From: Actinomyces sp. zg-332
Lineage (GTDB): Bacteria; Actinomycetota; Actinomycetes; Actinomycetales; Actinomycetaceae
DNA length: 64,000 nucleotides
NCBI RefSeq assembly: GCF_011751945.2
Contig: NZ_CP064951.1
Span: 1,116,001 to 1,180,000 of the forward strand
Direction of reading: 5' to 3'
In this document: in pieces, positions 45,138 to 56,968 of the stretch
Numbering within the stretch: position 1 is the stretch's first letter
Layout: every line of letters starts with the position of its first letter
Notes under the pieces: model-generated
Database searches by the model: none
The model's input: only the letters and a program-made list of their open reading frames with translations
Told to the model about the DNA's origin: nothing
Translations under genes and position numbers: made by a program

Positions 45138-46553
45138 TTATTCCCACACTTTAGTTGGCAAATCCTTAGGTAAGAATGGATTATCTCGACCAATGAAAAC
45201 TGGTTCTTTTCCATGTTTTACCTGTGAATTATAATCACGTAAAGTGCCAGAAACCCACTTTGCGAGCAGTAATAGGGCAACTAGGTTGATAATACCACCC
45301 AAACCTAGTAACACATCAGCCAATGACCAAACTAACGTCAAAGGCTGAACTGCTGCAACAGCACAGCAAATAACAACTAGGACACGATATCCTAAAGATA
45401 TCACCTTATTATTTGTCAAAATATCCAAAGATACTTGTCCATAAGAATATGCTCCAATAGCAGAACTAATTCCGAATACGAAAATAATCACTGACATTGG
45501 GATGCTCATACCACTACCTAATAAGTGAATAACAGCCTGGGAAGTAAGTGATCCAGCCTCTTCAACTGAAGTCTTTCCAGGTGTATAAATTTGGTTTCCT
45601 GCTATCAAAATTAGCAAAGCAGTAATTGTACAAACAATTATTGTGTCGATGAAAACACCGAATGCTTGAGCAAAACCTTGACTTGCTGGATGTGCAACAG
45701 TTGCAGTTCCAGCAGCATTAGGAGCAGTCCCTAACCCAGCTTCGTTCGAGAATAGTCCACGGCGTGTACCGTTTAGTATAGTGGCAAAAATTCCACCACC
45801 AACGCCTGCTAGTCCCTCACGTAAACCGAATGCACCTTCGAAAATTTGAACAAATGCGTTAGCTGTAGCTTCTATATTTGTGACAATGACTACAACTGCA
45901 ATAATTACGTATGCTAAAGCCATAATTGGCCCAACATATTCAGATACCTTAGCAACCCCACGCACGCCAGCAATAATAACTGGAGCCAAAATAACAGCAG
46001 CTATCACACCAGTTATCCAAAGTGGAACAGCATGGTTTGAATTTAGTGTTGCAGCAAGAGTGTTTACCTGAACCATAGGAACAGCAATACCTGTCGATAC
46101 AACTGTTATAAGAGCAAATAACACCGCAAATAACTTAGAATTTAATCCGAGTTTTATATAGTATGCTGGTCCACCACGGTAAGTTCTATCATAAGATGGA
46201 ACTTTGAAAATTTGCGCCAAAGTTGATTCAGCAAAAGCGGTTGCCATACCTACAAGAGCTACAATCCACATCCAAAAAATAGCTCCAGGTCCACCCAAAA
46301 CAAGCGCTAAAGCAACACCAGCAATATTACCAATACCTATACGAGTACCGATTCCTACTGCGAAAGCTTGGAAAGAAGAAATCCCCCCATTAGCATTTTG
46401 ACGCGATTTTACAAGTGATTTGAACAAATCTTTGAAATGTACAATTTGAACAAAACGTAAGTGAATTGTTAAGAAAATACCTACGCCCACTAATAGTGCC
46501 ACTAAAATATATGTATATAAGTAATTATTTATTGTAGAAAGTAATTCAGACAA
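45138..46553 (-). CDS. AGCS family alanine/glycine:cation symporter 2
   Basis: Same family and order of motifs as its neighbours: GTRIGIGNIAGVALALVLGG, YRGGPAYYIKLGL and FSNEAGLGTAPNAAGTATV. About ten membrane segments; 471 residues. The start is TTG 46553 with GGGAG six bases upstream. It follows symporter 3 by 59 bp and probably shares its transcript. The C-terminal tail GRDNPFLPKDLP resembles the tails of both paralogues. Confidence 0.9.
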   Translation of the reverse strand: MSELLSTINNYLYTYILVALLVGVGIFLTIHLRFVQIVHFKDLFKSLVKSRQNANGGISSFQAFAVGIGTRIGIGNIAGVALALVLGGPGAIFWMWIVALVGMATAFAESTLAQIFKVPSYDRTYRGGPAYYIKLGLNSKLFAVLFALITVVSTGIAVPMVQVNTLAATLNSNHAVPLWITGVIAAVILAPVIIAGVRGVAKVSEYVGPIMALAYVIIAVVVIVTNIEATANAFVQIFEGAFGLREGLAGVGGGIFATILNGTRRGLFSNEAGLGTAPNAAGTATVAHPASQGFAQAFGVFIDTIIVCTITALLILIAGNQIYTPGKTSVEEAGSLTSQAVIHLLGSGMSIPMSVIIFVFGISSAIGAYSYGQVSLDILTNNKVISLGYRVLVVICCAVAAVQPLTLVWSLADVLLGLGGIINLVALLLLAKWVSGTLRDYNSQVKHGKEPVFIGRDNPFLPKDLPTKVWE

Positions 46554-46612
46554 AGCAAACTCCCAAAAAAATATTTTTACGATTTATATGGTGCCTGCCT
46601 ATGGGGACAAGC

Positions 46613-48052
46613 TTAGTCAACCCATACATCTGTTGGTAAGTCGGCAGGCAAATGCTTATTACCAACACCAATAAATCGTGGAGTTGCTATTCCGTTACGC
46701 TTCTGATCCTCGTAATCTTTCAAGATACCTAATCCTTGCTTAGACAAAGCTAGAACAGCTAGTACGTTCAAAACAGTTATTAGAGCCATGAATATATCAA
46801 CAGTGCTCCATATCAATTGTAAACTAACAACTGCACCTAGTACAGCTGATATAACTGATACAACACGTACTACATAAGCACCTATCTTAGAAGGCGTAAC
46901 GAAAAACATATTTACTTCTGAATATGTGTATGCAGCAATCATCGATGAATATGCTAATACGAAAATAATCACTGACATCAAAAGTGTAGTCCAACTACCT
47001 AGCTGGCTAGCCACAGCTGAGTGTGTCAAGCTACCAGCAAGAGATGGATCCATTTGAACATTAGGATTATAAATATCTTTACCTGCGCTCATTATTATCA
47101 ACGCAGTTGCGGTACAAACCACAATAGTATCAACAAATACACCAAAGGACTGGATTAATCCTTGTTCTACAGGGTGTTTTACTGTAGCAACAGCAGCAGC
47201 ATTCGGTGAGGTTCCTTGACCAGCTTCATTAGAGAATAGTCCTCGTTTAATACCATTAATCAAAGCAGCAAACAGCCCAGCTCCAATACCTGAGAAAGCA
47301 GCAGTTGGAACAAAAGCAGATTTAACTATCAAGACTAAATTAGGAATGATTGTGTCATAGTTAATAACCATAATCGCAATCGCAAGAACCACATATACTA
47401 GTGACATTATTGGAGCCATGAACTCGCTCACACGAGCAACAGACTTAATACCACCAAATATAACTGGCGCAATCAAAACAAACATAACAACAGCTACTGA
47501 AACAGATGAAGCCCCTGTTGTTGCTTTCAAAGTTTCAGCAATACCGTTAGATTGCAACATCATCATAATACAGCTACAAGTAACGACCAAAACAATGGCA
47601 AATAAATTACCCAGTTTCTTTGATCCTAACCCGTATTGTATATACCATGCCGGTCCCCCACGGAAAGTGCTATCATGAGGATTTTTTACTTTATAAGCTT
47701 GAGCTAAAATAGTTTCAAAGAAAGAAGTAGACATACCTACAAGAGCTACAATCCACATCCAAAAAATAGCTCCCGGTCCACCCAAGATAAGTGCGGCAGC
47801 AACACCGAACACGTTTCCTAAACCAACACGTCCAGCTAAGGAAATAGCAAAAGCTTGAAAAGAAGATATTTCACCTTTTTCGCTTTTACGAGAAGAGGCA
47901 ATTTCCTTCAACATCTTCCCGAAGTAACGAATTTGAACACCTCTAGAGCGAACAGTGAAATATATACCAGTACCTATAAGTAGCCAAACTGTCACAAAAA
48001 GAGTTATTTGATCACCAATATATTGAATGCTAGAAGCAAGTTTATCTAACAT
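46613..48052 (-). CDS. AGCS family alanine/glycine:cation symporter 3
   Basis: Third paralogue of the cluster: GRVGLGNVFGVAAALILGG, FRGGPAWYIQYGLG and FSNEAGQGTSPNAAAVATV. The GNIAG of the other two is GNVFG here, so the ion or substrate site may differ slightly. 479 residues, about ten membrane segments. GAGAGGTG precedes ATG 48052. It is the first gene of the pair with symporter 2 and is divergent from ilvD. Confidence 0.9.
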   Translation of the reverse strand: MLDKLASSIQYIGDQITLFVTVWLLIGTGIYFTVRSRGVQIRYFGKMLKEIASSRKSEKGEISSFQAFAISLAGRVGLGNVFGVAAALILGGPGAIFWMWIVALVGMSTSFFETILAQAYKVKNPHDSTFRGGPAWYIQYGLGSKKLGNLFAIVLVVTCSCIMMMLQSNGIAETLKATTGASSVSVAVVMFVLIAPVIFGGIKSVARVSEFMAPIMSLVYVVLAIAIMVINYDTIIPNLVLIVKSAFVPTAAFSGIGAGLFAALINGIKRGLFSNEAGQGTSPNAAAVATVKHPVEQGLIQSFGVFVDTIVVCTATALIIMSAGKDIYNPNVQMDPSLAGSLTHSAVASQLGSWTTLLMSVIIFVLAYSSMIAAYTYSEVNMFFVTPSKIGAYVVRVVSVISAVLGAVVSLQLIWSTVDIFMALITVLNVLAVLALSKQGLGILKDYEDQKRNGIATPRFIGVGNKHLPADLPTDVWVD

Positions 48053-48318
48053 TTTTCACCTCTCTTTATGACAATATTACTTACGGTCTTTTACCGTAAT
48101 AATTACTTTGCCATAACTTTACCTTATTTTGCAATACTTTTATGTGTGTTTCTTTAAAATGTAATTAGAATTGCTACATATATATAATAAATAATAGCTT
48201 TTTTAAAAAATCTTGGACACTTTTCCCAATAGAGGTACAAATTTCTTTACTAAAGCAATAGAATGAACTAACACGAAAATATCTTCAAAATATCATAAAC
48301 CTACTTGAAGGGAAAAAA

Positions 48319-50187
48319 ATGTCCATACCATTGCGTTCTAAGACTTCAACTCACGGCAGAAATATGGCTGGAGCTAGGGCCTTATGGCGAGCAACTGGAA
48401 TGAGCGATGGGGATTTTAATAAACCAATTATCGCTGTAGCAAACTCCTTCACACAATTCGTGCCAGGACACGTACACTTAAAAGATATTGGGCAACTAGT
48501 TTGTGATGTAATACAAGAAAACGGTGCAGTAGCTAAAGAATTTAATACAATAGCTGTTGACGACGGCATAGCTATGGGACACGCAGGTATGCTCTACTCC
48601 TTACCTAGCCGTGAAGTCATTGCTGACAGTGTCGAATACATGGTAAACGCACACTGCGCTGATGCATTAGTATGCATATCTAACTGCGATAAAATCACCC
48701 CTGGTATGCTTTTAGCAGCTATACGATTAAACATACCTACAATTTTCGTATCAGGTGGTCCAATGGAAGCTGGGAAAAACTTACCAGAAGAGGCAATAAT
48801 TGGCGGTGAAACAACTAAAGGTGACTTAGTAACAGCAATGAGTGCATCAGCTTCAGATCTAAGTGATGCAGACCTTGAAAGAGTTGAAAAACTAGCTTGC
48901 CCTACTTGTGGCTCATGCTCGGGAATGTTTACTGCTAACTCAATGAACTGCCTAACAGAAGCCCTAGGGCTATCCCTACCAGGAAACGGCTCCACCCTTG
49001 CAACTCACGCATACCGTAAAGACTTATTCGTAAAAGCTGGCAAAACAATAGTTGACCTATGCAAGAAATACTACGAAGAAGAAGACGAGAGCATACTTCC
49101 TCTAAATATTTTGAACCGTGACGCTATGGTAAACGCTATGAAACTAGATATGGCAATGGGTGGCTCTACAAATACTGTTCTGCATATGCTGGCTATGGCT
49201 TATGAAGGAAAAATTGACTTCACTTTGAAAGACATAGATGAACTTTCAAGACACACACCTTGCCTAGCTAAAATCTCACCAAACAGCACAAAATACCATA
49301 TGGAAGATGTGCATAGAGCTGGTGGAATTCCTGCATTACTAGGCGAATTAAACCGAGCTGGACTGCTAAGCCATAACGTAACAAGCGTACATACATCTAA
49401 ACTACAAGATTGGCTTGATAACTGGGATATACGCAGCGGAAAAACAATACAGGAAGCAAAAACACTATTTAGTGCAGCTCCTGGAAACGTACGCACAACT
49501 AAAGCCTTTAGCACACAAAACCGTTGGTCTACGCAAGATACTGACGCTGAAAATGGCTGTATTCGAAGTGTAGAAAACGCATACACTCCAGATGGCGGCT
49601 TAGCAGTTTTGTACGGAAACTTAGCAACTGACGGAGCAATTATTAAAACTGCTGGTATCGATACAGAGCTATTCCACTTTGAGGGAAGTGCTTATGTTAC
49701 TGAATCCCAAGATGAAGCAGTGGAAGCTATATTGGGTAAAAAAATAAAACCTGGTGATTTTGTAGTAGTGCGTTACGAAGGACCATCTGGTGGACCTGGA
49801 ATGCAAGAAATGCTCTACCCTACCTCTTTTATCAAAGGAACAGGGCTAGGTAAAGTATGTGCGTTGATAACTGACGGTCGTTTTTCTGGGGGATCAAGCG
49901 GTATTTCTATTGGTCACGTATCTCCTGAAGCTGCTGCTGGTGGTACTATTGGGCTAGTGGAAACAGGGGACAAAATCATCTTAGACGTAAATACCCGTTC
50001 CATTACTCTAGATATTAGCGATGAAGAACTAGAAAAACGCAGGAAAAAACAACTAGAACGTGAGAATCCTTGGACTCCGCTAAATCGAGATAGACAAGTT
50101 TCAAATGCTCTAAAAATATATTCTCTAATGGCAACTAGCGCTTCCACTGGTGCTGCTCGTGAAGTAGACCAAATTACTAAGAAGTAA
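48319..50187 (+). CDS. ilvD: Dihydroxy-acid dehydratase
   Basis: This Fe-S dehydratase acts in valine, leucine and isoleucine synthesis and forms 2-ketoisovalerate and 2-keto-3-methylvalerate. Cluster Cys lie in [12 protein letters not shown] and [16 protein letters not shown]. The 622 residues correspond to the long form, as in E. coli. [20 protein letters not shown] near the end is typical. GAAGGGAA precedes ATG 48319. It is on the opposite strand from ilvE-ilvCNB. Confidence 0.97.
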   Translation: MSIPLRSKTSTHGRNMAGARALWRATGMSDGDFNKPIIAVANSFTQFVPGHVHLKDIGQLVCDVIQENGAVAKEFNTIAVDDGIAMGHAGMLYSLPSREVIADSVEYMVNAHCADALVCISNCDKITPGMLLAAIRLNIPTIFVSGGPMEAGKNLPEEAIIGGETTKGDLVTAMSASASDLSDADLERVEKLACPTCGSCSGMFTANSMNCLTEALGLSLPGNGSTLATHAYRKDLFVKAGKTIVDLCKKYYEEEDESILPLNILNRDAMVNAMKLDMAMGGSTNTVLHMLAMAYEGKIDFTLKDIDELSRHTPCLAKISPNSTKYHMEDVHRAGGIPALLGELNRAGLLSHNVTSVHTSKLQDWLDNWDIRSGKTIQEAKTLFSAAPGNVRTTKAFSTQNRWSTQDTDAENGCIRSVENAYTPDGGLAVLYGNLATDGAIIKTAGIDTELFHFEGSAYVTESQDEAVEAILGKKIKPGDFVVVRYEGPSGGPGMQEMLYPTSFIKGTGLGKVCALITDGRFSGGSSGISIGHVSPEAAAGGTIGLVETGDKIILDVNTRSITLDISDEELEKRRKKQLERENPWTPLNRDRQVSNALKIYSLMATSASTGAAREVDQITKK

Positions 50188-50230
50188 GTTGAGTGAAGAG
50201 TTTGTAATTCTAGCAAAACTAGATAACTAT

Positions 50231-50266
50231 GGGTGAGCTAATATTTTGTATCGGCTCACCCATTTT
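50231..50266 (+). terminator. Terminator after ilvD
   Basis: GGGTGAGC (50231-50238) pairs with GCTCACCC (50254-50261), followed by ATTTTAT. Confidence 0.8.
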
Positions 50267-50425
50267 ATATTGTCGTAGCTGTTATAAATCCTAGTTCCAA
50301 ATTTAGCCAACAAATGCGACAGATAGCATATTGGATAAGGAGTACAAAAAGAAAACTACCTAAATATTAGTTTCTTTTTCACATACAAGCACAAATCGCT
50401 TTAGTACCATTTACTAAAATTTATT

Positions 50426-51571
50426 CTAATCGCAAAGCTTATACATCCAACCAAAAGTATCTTCAACAACACCAGTTTGTATACCAGTCAAAGTATCATA
50501 CAAATACTTAGTTAGCTCTCCACCAGGAATACTAACATCAAAATCATCAGAAACTAAGCGTCCTATTGGAGCGATAACAGCAGCAGTGCCACAAGCAAAT
50601 ACTTCAACCACTTCCCCTGCACGAATATCGTCGATAAGTTCATTAATGTCAATTTGCTTTTCAACAGCTGAAATATTTTCGCGATTCAATAGCTGTAAAA
50701 TCGAAGAGCGTACACTGCCTTCAAGAATAGTACCTGTTAGTGCAGGAGTAGCTACTGTACCATCACGGTAAACCACAAAAATATTCATTCCACCTAGTTC
50801 TTCAACAAAACGATTATGCACAGCGTCTAAGAAACAAACTTGGTTGAATCCTTTTGCCTTAGCTTTTTCTTGAGGAAGTGTGGCACAAGCATAGTTACCA
50901 GCAGTTTTTACGTATCCAGTACCACCAGGGCCAGCACGGTGAAAATGCTTCTCAACCCATATATCCACACTGCTAACACCATTTCCAAAATAAGGTCCCA
51001 CAGGAGAAGCAATACATAGATAACGCACAGAATTGGAACTACGAACACCTAAAAACGGCTCATCAGCAAACATGAATGGACGCAAATACAACGCACTACC
51101 AGCAATAGATGGCACCCATTTTTTATCTTTTGTAACTAGACCCACAACCGAAGCGATGTAATCTTCTTCAGGGAGAGCTGGCATATTCATACGAGCTGCT
51201 GAAATATTAAAACGGACAGCGTTGTATTTAGGACGGAAAGACCAGACGGAGTTATCAGGGTGACAATACGCTTTCATTCCTTCGAATACTTCTTGACCGT
51301 AGTGCAAAATACTTGCAGCTGGGGATAAAGAAATATTACCAAAAGCGCAAATTTTCTTTTCTTTCCAACCTTCACCAGCTGTCCAAGCAGCACTAGCCAT
51401 ATAATCAGTAAAACTGCGACCAAAGTCCATAGCATTTACCAAAGCATTACGTTCTTGTTCGCTACGTTCGTTATTTGATTGTTCTAAAGCAAAACGAGAT
51501 TCTAAAGTATTATGTGCTGGTAACTGCCCTGCTGATAGTTCATCTAAAGAAGTGAAATCGCTACTAGGCAT
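50426..51571 (-). CDS. ilvE: Branched-chain amino-acid aminotransferase
   Basis: This PLP fold type IV enzyme makes the last transamination to valine, leucine and isoleucine. LHYGQEVFEGMKAY, YVKTAGNYACATLPQEKAK with the PLP Lys, EELGGMNIF and the late GTAAVIAPIGRL motif are present. The 381 residues fit the longer actinobacterial form. GAGGA precedes ATG 51571. It is read in the same direction as ilvBNC but behind their terminator. Confidence 0.95.
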   Translation of the reverse strand: MPSSDFTSLDELSAGQLPAHNTLESRFALEQSNNERSEQERNALVNAMDFGRSFTDYMASAAWTAGEGWKEKKICAFGNISLSPAASILHYGQEVFEGMKAYCHPDNSVWSFRPKYNAVRFNISAARMNMPALPEEDYIASVVGLVTKDKKWVPSIAGSALYLRPFMFADEPFLGVRSSNSVRYLCIASPVGPYFGNGVSSVDIWVEKHFHRAGPGGTGYVKTAGNYACATLPQEKAKAKGFNQVCFLDAVHNRFVEELGGMNIFVVYRDGTVATPALTGTILEGSVRSSILQLLNRENISAVEKQIDINELIDDIRAGEVVEVFACGTAAVIAPIGRLVSDDFDVSIPGGELTKYLYDTLTGIQTGVVEDTFGWMYKLCD

Positions 51572-51709
51572 TCCTGATTCCTCATTCCAGTAAATATGGT
51601 ATAAGCATTACTTATGCTTACTTAGTTATGTTTATCTACTTCAATTGTAATGTTGCCGGCATATTTTAAGCTGACATAAATAAAGTGAAGTAATAATTTA
51701 TATAGCTAT

Positions 51710-51734
51710 AAGCCCTGACAAAAAATCAGGGCTT
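51710..51734 (-). terminator. Terminator after ilvC
   Basis: AAGCCCTGA pairs with TCAGGGCTT around a short loop; the loop on the minus strand is T-rich. Confidence 0.7.
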
Positions 51735-51741
51735 ATGTCTA

Positions 51742-52773
<1,032 letters not shown>

Positions 52774-53283
52774 TTACTGCTCCTTATATTCTTCGCTGAT
52801 TGAATTTATACCACGAGAAATACCTACAACACCTGATTGCACAATTTCACGTATACCGTATGGCTTTAAAGCTACAAGTAAAGCCTGTAACTTACTAAGT
52901 GTTCCTATGGACTCAATTACAACTGATTCAGGTGTAACATCAACTACATGGGAACGGAATAAGTCAACTATTTGTAAGACACTTGTACGAGTTTGATCAT
53001 TTGCACAAACTTTTATAAGCATAAGCTGACGTTGAACTGATTCATTTGGGTCTAACTCAACAATATTTAAGACATTCACGAGTTTATTTAATTGCTTAGA
53101 GATCTGATCTAATGGTGTTTTATCAGCTTCTACAACCAAGGTTATACGAGAAATATCTGGATGTTCAGTTTCGCCTACTGCCAAGGAATGAATGTTAAAA
53201 GTACGTCTAGCAAAAAGTGCTGATACTCTTGTCAGGACACCCGGTTTGTTCTCAACTAAGACACTCAAAGTATGCTTTTGCAT
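52774..53283 (-). CDS. ilvN: Acetolactate synthase small (regulatory) subunit
   Basis: This ACT-domain subunit activates IlvB and confers valine feedback control. LSVLVENKPGVLTRVSALFARR opens the ACT domain. A frame is open upstream to 53310, but ATG 53283 overlaps the ilvB stop as TAATG and is where homology begins; it gives 169 residues. Confidence 0.95.
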   Translation of the reverse strand: MQKHTLSVLVENKPGVLTRVSALFARRTFNIHSLAVGETEHPDISRITLVVEADKTPLDQISKQLNKLVNVLNIVELDPNESVQRQLMLIKVCANDQTRTSVLQIVDLFRSHVVDVTPESVVIESIGTLSKLQALLVALKPYGIREIVQSGVVGISRGINSISEEYKEQ

Positions 53284-55049
53284 TATTCTTCCTCTTCTCG
53301 TAATGGCCAAACATCTATTGAATATTTAATATCACTATTAGACACTCCCGCTGAAACCATAGGCCAAACTAGAGCGTCTGGGGTAACCCTAAAATCTATG
53401 ACAACAGGTTTATCATTTATTTCCAAGGCCTGTTTAATCACTGTGTCAATATCTTCTTCTTTTTCACAGCGCAAACCAACACATCCGTAAGCTTCAGTCA
53501 ACTTTACGAAGTCCGGAATTTGAACAGTTCCTGTGCCAGTGAATAAATCAGTATTAGAAAAACGTTCATTATAAAATAGCCTCTGCCACTGACGTACCAT
53601 TCCTAGAGAAGAGTTATTTATTAAAGCAACTTTTATAGGAATGTTATTCAAAGCGCAAGTAGCCAACTCTTGGTTAGTCATCTGGAAACATCCGTCACCG
53701 TCAATTACCCATACAGTCTTTTCCGGACAACCAACTTTAGCCCCCATCCCAGCAGGAACACCGTACCCCATAGTTCCTAAACCACATGAAGAAATCCATG
53801 ACATCGGGTTTTCATGTTTTATAAATTGGGCACTCCACATTTGATGTTGTCCAACACCAGATACGTAAATTGAACTTTCAGGCGATAAATCACTTATTTT
53901 TTCAATAACTTGCTGTGGTGAAAGTAAGCCATCAAGTGGTTTATCATAATATAAAGGATATTTTTTACGTAAATTATTTAAATATTCAAACCAAGCAGTC
54001 AAATCCTGTTTACCGTAATGATTTACAGATTTTGAGAAACTTTCACTAAGAGCGGGCAAAACATATTTCAAGTCGCCTATTATTTCTACATCAGCAAAAC
54101 GGTTCTTTGATATTTCAGCAGGATCTATATCTACATGTATAACTTTAGCTTCAGGGGCAAAATAGTTTAAATTACCTGTAACTCTGTCATCAAACCTAGC
54201 ACCCAAACTAATTAAAAGATCACATTTTTGCATTGAAGCAACAGCGGCAACTGTACCATGCATACCTGTCATACCCAAGTTATTTTCATGACTATCAGGC
54301 AAAACTCCACGTGCCGGTAATGTTGTTACGAATGGGAAACCAGTAACATCTACTAGTTCGCGTAACTGGTCATAAGCTTTAGATTTTACAGCACCCCCGC
54401 CAATATAAAATACTGGTCGTTTAGCTGATAACATTTCAATTGTTGCTTTTTCTATGGACTTTTCAGATGGATAATCTACTACTTTATATCCTGGTACTTT
54501 TACTTCCACTGGCCATTTAAAATCTAATTTTCCAACTTGGGCGGTTTTAGTGACGTCAACTAAAACTGGGCCTGGTCTACCTGTTGAAGCAATATAGTAT
54601 GCTTCAGCTATAACTTTAGGGATATCTTCAGCTTTAGTAACCAAATATGAGTGCTTACTTATAGGCATGGTTATACCAACAATGTCTGCTTCTTGAAAAG
54701 CATCTGTACCAATTGATTCAGCACCAACCTGCCCTGTAATGCATAACATAGGTACTGAATCCATGGCAGCATCAGCAATAGCTGTGACTAGATTGGTTGC
54801 ACCTGGTCCTGAGGTGACTATACAGCAACCCACTTTCCCAGTTGCTATCGCATATCCTTGAGCTGCATGTCCAGCTCCTTGTTCATGGCGTACTAGAATA
54901 TGGTTAAGTTTAGAATCGTAAAGTGGGTCAAATGCTGGCAAAATAGCTCCACCTGGTAGCCCAAAAATATCAGTCACTCCAAGACATTCTAAAGTCTTTA
55001 TTATGGCTTCCGCTCCTGTTATTTGTGTGTCAGCCCATTCCTGACTCAT
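53283..55049 (-). CDS. ilvB: Acetolactate synthase large (catalytic) subunit
   Basis: This ThDP- and FAD-dependent enzyme condenses pyruvate to acetolactate, or pyruvate and 2-ketobutyrate to acetohydroxybutyrate. The catalytic Glu lies in [26 protein letters not shown] is the FAD region and [20 protein letters not shown] the ThDP motif. 588 residues. AGGAG precedes ATG 55049. First gene of the ilvBNC operon. Confidence 0.97.
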   Translation of the reverse strand: MSQEWADTQITGAEAIIKTLECLGVTDIFGLPGGAILPAFDPLYDSKLNHILVRHEQGAGHAAQGYAIATGKVGCCIVTSGPGATNLVTAIADAAMDSVPMLCITGQVGAESIGTDAFQEADIVGITMPISKHSYLVTKAEDIPKVIAEAYYIASTGRPGPVLVDVTKTAQVGKLDFKWPVEVKVPGYKVVDYPSEKSIEKATIEMLSAKRPVFYIGGGAVKSKAYDQLRELVDVTGFPFVTTLPARGVLPDSHENNLGMTGMHGTVAAVASMQKCDLLISLGARFDDRVTGNLNYFAPEAKVIHVDIDPAEISKNRFADVEIIGDLKYVLPALSESFSKSVNHYGKQDLTAWFEYLNNLRKKYPLYYDKPLDGLLSPQQVIEKISDLSPESSIYVSGVGQHQMWSAQFIKHENPMSWISSCGLGTMGYGVPAGMGAKVGCPEKTVWVIDGDGCFQMTNQELATCALNNIPIKVALINNSSLGMVRQWQRLFYNERFSNTDLFTGTGTVQIPDFVKLTEAYGCVGLRCEKEEDIDTVIKQALEINDKPVVIDFRVTPDALVWPMVSAGVSNSDIKYSIDVWPLREEEE

Positions 55050-55220
55050 ACTACTCCTAGTGAATATATCCTTGAAACTCTATTTTAAAGCATTACATAT
55101 ATCAAAAATATCTCAAATACTGGATAATGGCTAATATATGAAAGTATTTAGTATTGTTCATTATATCTTAATGCCTATAGAAAATCATGATTAATCTACA
55201 CACAATCATATATTGATATA
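55050..55220. other. ilvB upstream region
   Basis: This AT-rich region contains TATAAT on the minus strand at 55165-55160 as a possible -10 box. No convincing T-box or attenuator is seen. Confidence 0.4.
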
Positions 55221-55376
55221 GATCTGTTTTTACACAAATGGACGTGCGCTAAGAAAATATTTTCATAACACACGCCCACACAAAAACAATAGATTAATAT
55301 TTATGTTTCCTATTAAGCCTTATTTTGTTGCAGCTAATTTGACTGCATTAGCTACTTTCTCAGATACTTTTTCATT
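55221..55376 (-). repeat. Second copy of the malic-enzyme 3' end and terminator
   Basis: This segment is about 80-90 percent alike by eye to 56969-57120. It contains a copy of the last residues of malic enzyme (NEKVSEKVANAVKLAATK, then TAA at 55320-55322) and the following hairpin, whose left arm is mutated (GGACGTGCG at 55240-55248 against CACACGCCC at 55269-55277). It forms one of two direct repeats that bracket the hsdS/ATPase segment. Confidence 0.8.
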
Positions 55377-55411
55377 CCACAGAACATCTTTCAAGAATAC
55401 TTGCTTATATT

Positions 55412-55489
55412 TTACAAATACTCAAGTTTACGTTGATAGGCAAGAATGAGAGAATCAATAGCAGAAAAGAAAACATCGATTTTTGCTAT
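55412..55489 (-). pseudogene. hsdS C-terminal fragment (type I restriction specificity subunit)
   Basis: Just after the ATPase stop the minus strand reads GIAKIDVFFSAIDSLILAYQ and RKLEYL, then TAA 55412-55414. This matches the conserved end of HsdS proteins, such as KIGxFFxxLDxLIxLHQRKLE. Only about 25 codons remain and no start exists. A matching N-terminal fragment lies on the other side of the ATPase gene. Confidence 0.65.
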
Positions 55490-55504
55490 TCCCTAAGTAC
55501 GGGG

Positions 55505-56677
55505 TCATAATTTTAAATATTTATCCAACTCCTTAAAATTCACATACTCTACACCGTTGAGTTTTGAATACGATTCACCTGTATAAATAATTCTTGGGTT
55601 TTGTGCATTCTCTTCTGCTTCCACGAAAGACAGTAGGTGTCTAGAAAATGTTTTGTTTGGCGTCATTGATGTTTTTATTTCAAAAGGGTATAAATTATCT
55701 TCTTTCTTGACAATTAAGTCCACTTCTACCCCTTTGGCAGTTCTCATAAAATAGATGTTCGAATCTTTATTATCATTTAAGCGTGATTTTAAGACTTCTG
55801 AAACAATTAAATTTTCAAACAAATTACCACGTAAAGGATCTCTATTAACCTGATTCTCAGTTTCTATTCCTAATAGATAAGCCGCCAATCCTACTTCTGT
55901 AAAATAAATTTTTGGGGATTTAATTTGTTGTTTTGTAATATTAGAGAAATAGGGTTTAAGTCGATATAAAATATAAGAGGCTTCCAACACAGATAACCAT
56001 TCAGACAAAGTTGTAGACGAAACACCTACTTCACCCGATAAAGCAGACAAATTAACTACTTGCCCCACCCTACCTGCTAACAAAGTTAAAAATCGTAAAA
56101 ATTTATCTAGATTTTTAATTTCTAGCATTTCTCTCAAATCTTTTTCAACATAAGTATTTAAATAGTCTCTATAGTAAACTAAAGGCTCTCTACTTCCTTC
56201 ATTGTACAATTCAGGCATTAAGCCTTTAAGTAATAACTCATCAGTAGTTAAGCCTTCGAGTAGCCCTTCTTGATTAAGCTCATTCATACTCAAAGGAAGT
56301 AAGGTCATAATACTTGTCCTTCCAGCAAGCGATTGAGCAATTCCTTTTTGCAAACTTGGTTGGTGACTCCCTGTAAGTATAAAACGACCATTCTTTTCTC
56401 TATTCTCATCAACCATTACTTGTATCGCAGAAAGAAGTTCTGGCACTCTTTGGACTTCATCAATTATTAATGGTTCTTTATATCTTTCGAAAAAACCTTT
56501 GTAATCTTCTTTTGCTAGCATCCTAGTTATAGGGTCTTCTAAGTTTGCGTAATTATATTCTGTAAAACATTCTTTTACCAAAGTAGTTTTCCCTGACTGC
56601 CTTGGTCCGATAATAGTTACAACTGGCACTTGCTTAGTTAAAGAAATTAACTTTTGTGAAATATTTCTTCTAATCAT
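55505..56677 (-). CDS. AAA (AAA_14) ATPase with DUF4143 domain
   Basis: The 390 residues comprise an N-terminal P-loop ATPase with Walker A GPRQSGKTT (24-32) and Walker B EPLIIDEVQRVPELL, followed by a DUF4143 part that ends in a nuclease-like fold segment (MRTAKGVEVDLIVKKEDNLY, PFEIKTS). Such proteins are common and mobile; their role is unknown, with proposals of defence or toxin-antitoxin functions. GGGGGAA precedes ATG 56677. A perfect 20-bp inverted repeat lies 30 bp upstream. The gene splits two hsdS fragments. Confidence 0.88.
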   Translation of the reverse strand: MIRRNISQKLISLTKQVPVVTIIGPRQSGKTTLVKECFTEYNYANLEDPITRMLAKEDYKGFFERYKEPLIIDEVQRVPELLSAIQVMVDENREKNGRFILTGSHQPSLQKGIAQSLAGRTSIMTLLPLSMNELNQEGLLEGLTTDELLLKGLMPELYNEGSREPLVYYRDYLNTYVEKDLREMLEIKNLDKFLRFLTLLAGRVGQVVNLSALSGEVGVSSTTLSEWLSVLEASYILYRLKPYFSNITKQQIKSPKIYFTEVGLAAYLLGIETENQVNRDPLRGNLFENLIVSEVLKSRLNDNKDSNIYFMRTAKGVEVDLIVKKEDNLYPFEIKTSMTPNKTFSRHLLSFVEAEENAQNPRIIYTGESYSKLNGVEYVNFKELDKYLKL

Positions 56678-56706
56678 ATTTCCCCCTAACTAACTACACA
56701 ATATAC

Positions 56707-56753
56707 AACTTGGGCATTATTTTCAAGTGTATTTTGAAAATAATGCCCAAGTT
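56707..56753. repeat. Perfect 20-bp inverted repeat upstream of the ATPase gene
   Basis: Left arm 56707-56726 and right arm 56734-56753 are exact reverse complements (core TTGGGCATTATTTTCAA) with a 7-nt loop. It lies between the hsdS N-terminal fragment and the ATPase gene and could be an operator, a terminator or a small element end. Confidence 0.85.
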
Positions 56754-56771
56754 TGCTGAATTAGTAAAAAT

Positions 56772-56864
56772 CTAATCGACCTTATCATAACTTTTCTTCG
56801 TTACTTTACAAACAGTATCCCCTAACTTACGCTGTTCCCAAGCATGAACAAAACCAAAAAACAT
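56772..56864 (-). pseudogene. hsdS N-terminal fragment (type I restriction specificity subunit)
   Basis: ATG 56864 to TAG 56772-56774 encodes MFFGFVHAWEQRKLGDTVCK and ten more residues. The AWEQRKLGD motif is the well-known start of HsdS specificity subunits (as in MRFxGFTDAWEQRKLGD). The frame stops after 30 residues and the rest of the gene is missing. The C-terminal remnant lies beyond the ATPase gene. Confidence 0.75.
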
Positions 56865-56968
56865 AAAAGTGATATATTCTCAAACCTATCGAGCTATCCA
56901 CTCATCTACCACAGCTCACACTTTCTCAACAAAAAAAACAAAACACCCACAATTTCATACACAGTTTA

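Noticed and set aside
55102-55161. Possible ilv leader peptide rich in Ile and Leu before ilvB
   Set aside because: Its ATG overlaps the only good -10 box (TATAAT), so it would not be transcribed from that promoter, and no attenuator hairpin follows.
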